Shown one piece after another: positions 62,662-64,000 of a stretch of 64,000 nt of DNA (position 1 is the stretch's first letter; each line of letters begins with the position of its first letter). This stretch comes from Derxia gummosa DSM 723 (GTDB lineage: Bacteria; Pseudomonadota; Gammaproteobacteria; Burkholderiales; Burkholderiaceae_E), in NCBI RefSeq assembly GCF_000482785.1, contig NZ_AXWS01000008.1, positions 62,001 through 126,000 on the forward strand, in the 5' to 3' direction. The notes beneath the pieces are model-generated. The model made no database searches. It had not been told where the DNA came from and saw only the letters and a list, made by a program, of their open reading frames with translations. The position numbers and the translations under genes were made by a program.

Positions 62662-64000
62662 TCAGCGGCGGCGGGCGACGAAGTCGCGCACGCGCTCGCC
62701 GGCCGCGCGCACCGCCGCGAGCAGCCGGGCGTCGCCGGCGATCGGGCCCCAGATCGTAGCGTCGGCGCAGAACGCGGCCTCGGGATCGGCGGCGGTGCAG
62801 ATCGCGCGCGCGACGGCCGGATCCATGGCCTGGTCCTGGTACTCGAAGGGCAGCTCGCCGCGATGCCAGCGGTGCAGGAAGGCGAGGAAGAGCGCCGGCA
62901 GCATCGCCACGCTGGCGATGGATTCGTCGCGCGCGAGCCGCTCGGCCAGCGTCGGGCGAATGAAGCCCGGCAGCTTCGAGAAGCCGTCCGCCGCCACGCG
63001 CTGGTTGGTGTCGCGGATGTCGGGATTGCCGAAGCGGTCGAGCACCACGTCGCGGTAGGCGGCCAGATCGACCGGGCTGGGCGCCTCGGGCCGGTCGAGG
63101 CAGGGGATGACGTCGTCGGTCACGTAGGCGTGGGCGAAGGCACGGATCTCGGCGTCGTGCGTGCCTTCGTGGATGTAGCCGAGCCCGACGAGCGTGCCGG
63201 CCCAGGCGATGCAGCTGTGGGTGGCGTTGAGGATGCGGATCTTCGCCTCCTCCCAGGCCTGCACCGATTCGACCATCTGCGCGCCGACGCTTTCCCAGGC
63301 CGGGCGGCCGGCGATGAAGCGGTCCTCGATCACCCACTGGAGAAAGCTCTCGGCCATGAGCGCGGCGCCGTCGTCGCGGCCGGTCGCGGCCTTGACGCGC
63401 GCCGCCACCTCGGCCGTGGGGCGCGGGGTGATGCGATCGACCATCGCGTTGGGGCTGGTGGTGCCGGCCTCGACCCAGGCGGCGAGGGCGTCATCGCCGA
63501 GCGCGGCGATGAACTGCATCAGCCCGGCGCGCGCGCGGTCGCCGTTGTGGCGCAGGTTGTCGCAGTTGAGCAGCGTGACCGGGCCGGCGCCGGCGCGCAT
63601 GCGGGCGCGCAGGATGGCCGTGAGCGCCGCGTAGATCGTGCTGCCGGCGCGGCCTTCGCGCGCGGCGGCCAGGTCGGCGGCGAGGTCGGGCGCGGCGAGG
63701 TCGAGCCGGTCGCGCGGGTCGAGGTAGTAGCCGGCCTCGGTCACGGTGAAGGACACGATGCGCGTGGCCGGATCGGCACCGGCCGCGACCAGCCCGGCGA
63801 GGTCGGGCGTCCATGGGATCACGCGCTCGATGGCGTCGATCTCCTCGTAGCTGCGCTCGCCTGCCGGCGTGACCGTCTCCAGCGTGTAGCGGCCGTGCTG
63901 CGCGGCGAGCGCTGCCAGGGTCTCGGCCATGTCGGGCCGGCTGTTGCCACCGACGATGGCCCAGGAACGGTCGCCCCGAGCGCGCAGGCGGTGGAGGTAG
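62662..64000 (-). CDS. dalD: polyol (mannitol/D-arabinitol) dehydrogenase, 5' end outside the window
   Basis: At least 446 codons are open to the window edge, so the start lies beyond 64000; an internal ATG at 63930 is not the true start. The visible part includes RSWAIVGGNSRPDMAETLAALAAQHG, TLLNCDNLRHNGDRARAGLMQF, the catalytic-site segment with RITPRPT, and GIPRNATHSCIAW-like NATHSCIAWAG. These match the long-chain mannitol dehydrogenase family (MtlK, DalD, XDH). With xylulokinase next door it probably oxidises D-arabinitol (or xylitol) to D-xylulose; mannitol to fructose is the alternative. It ends 39 bp before the AraC gene. Confidence 0.92.
   Translation of the reverse strand, partial: YLHRLRARGDRSWAIVGGNSRPDMAETLAALAAQHGRYTLETVTPAGERSYEEIDAIERVIPWTPDLAGLVAAGADPATRIVSFTVTEAGYYLDPRDRLDLAAPDLAADLAAAREGRAGSTIYAALTAILRARMRAGAGPVTLLNCDNLRHNGDRARAGLMQFIAALGDDALAAWVEAGTTSPNAMVDRITPRPTAEVAARVKAATGRDDGAALMAESFLQWVIEDRFIAGRPAWESVGAQMVESVQAWEEAKIRILNATHSCIAWAGTLVGLGYIHEGTHDAEIRAFAHAYVTDDVIPCLDRPEAPSPVDLAAYRDVVLDRFGNPDIRDTNQRVAADGFSKLPGFIRPTLAERLARDESIASVAMLPALFLAFLHRWHRGELPFEYQDQAMDPAVARAICTAADPEAAFCADATIWGPIAGDARLLAAVRAAGERVRDFVARRR

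Overview
The window is GC-rich DNA (about 70 percent by eye) with dense genes, mostly Shine-Dalgarno starts and many overlapping start/stop pairs. The gene content suggests a metabolically versatile soil or water betaproteobacterium, most likely Burkholderiales. The evidence is a pmd-type protocatechuate 4,5-cleavage operon, Liv-type ABC transport, an orphan CorC, many two-component and chemotaxis genes, and a D-arabinitol cassette. Genus cannot be read from the sequence.

Layout. 0.1-8.7 kb: recQ, a FUSC-family efflux protein, a cytochrome c'-like lipoprotein, otsB, a two-domain VOC protein, and a partner-switching pair (response regulator-PP2C phosphatase plus STAS protein). 8.7-16.6 kb: alpha/beta hydrolase, small hypothetical, exported methyltransferase-like protein, Mn-catalase beside an Nramp transporter, MFS transporter, YetF-like protein. 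16.6-25.1 kb: signalling block with a Cache-PAS sensor lacking an output domain, a GAF-PAS histidine kinase, a NarX-like kinase with a LuxR-type regulator, a chemoreceptor, and corC. Two inverted repeats in this block share a TCAGGG-N3-CCCTGA core. 25.2-29.5 kb: DJ-1/PfpI protein, CusA/CzcA-family RND pump with a His-Gly loop, PII-like protein. 29.6-31.4 kb: tRNA-Asn with its terminator and a GlcD-like flavoprotein.

31.4-45.9 kb is the aromatic-acid region. A LysR gene diverges from a first, divergent ligAB pair; parDE and a second LysR gene follow. The complete main operon is ModA-like protein, ligJ, ligK, DUF1932 oxidoreductase, ligI, ligA, ligB, ligC, aldo/keto reductase. It converts protocatechuate to CHMS (LigAB), PDC (LigC), oxalomesaconate (LigI), then CHA (LigJ), and finally pyruvate plus oxaloacetate (LigK). 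Between the two halves lies a 2.2-kb low-GC island with two opposite-strand genes, a DGQHR (DndB-like) protein and a HEPN-like helical protein. This is the best candidate for an undescribed two-gene system.

45.9-49 kb: two tandem exported HAF-repeat paralogues of equal length with a conserved His/Asp-rich tail. 49-60.2 kb: an AraC regulator diverging from an operon of SDR, KstD-type flavin desaturase, NIPSNAP, SDR, LivHMGF-K and an ECHDC3-like protein. A plausible reading is uptake and aromatisation of an alicyclic acid, feeding 4-hydroxybenzoate/protocatechuate. 60.2-64 kb: a polyol cassette (xylulokinase, AraC regulator, polyol dehydrogenase cut by the window edge).

Across the whole window a 14-bp interrupted palindrome TGCAA-N4-TTGCA recurs, inside and between genes, far more often than base composition predicts.
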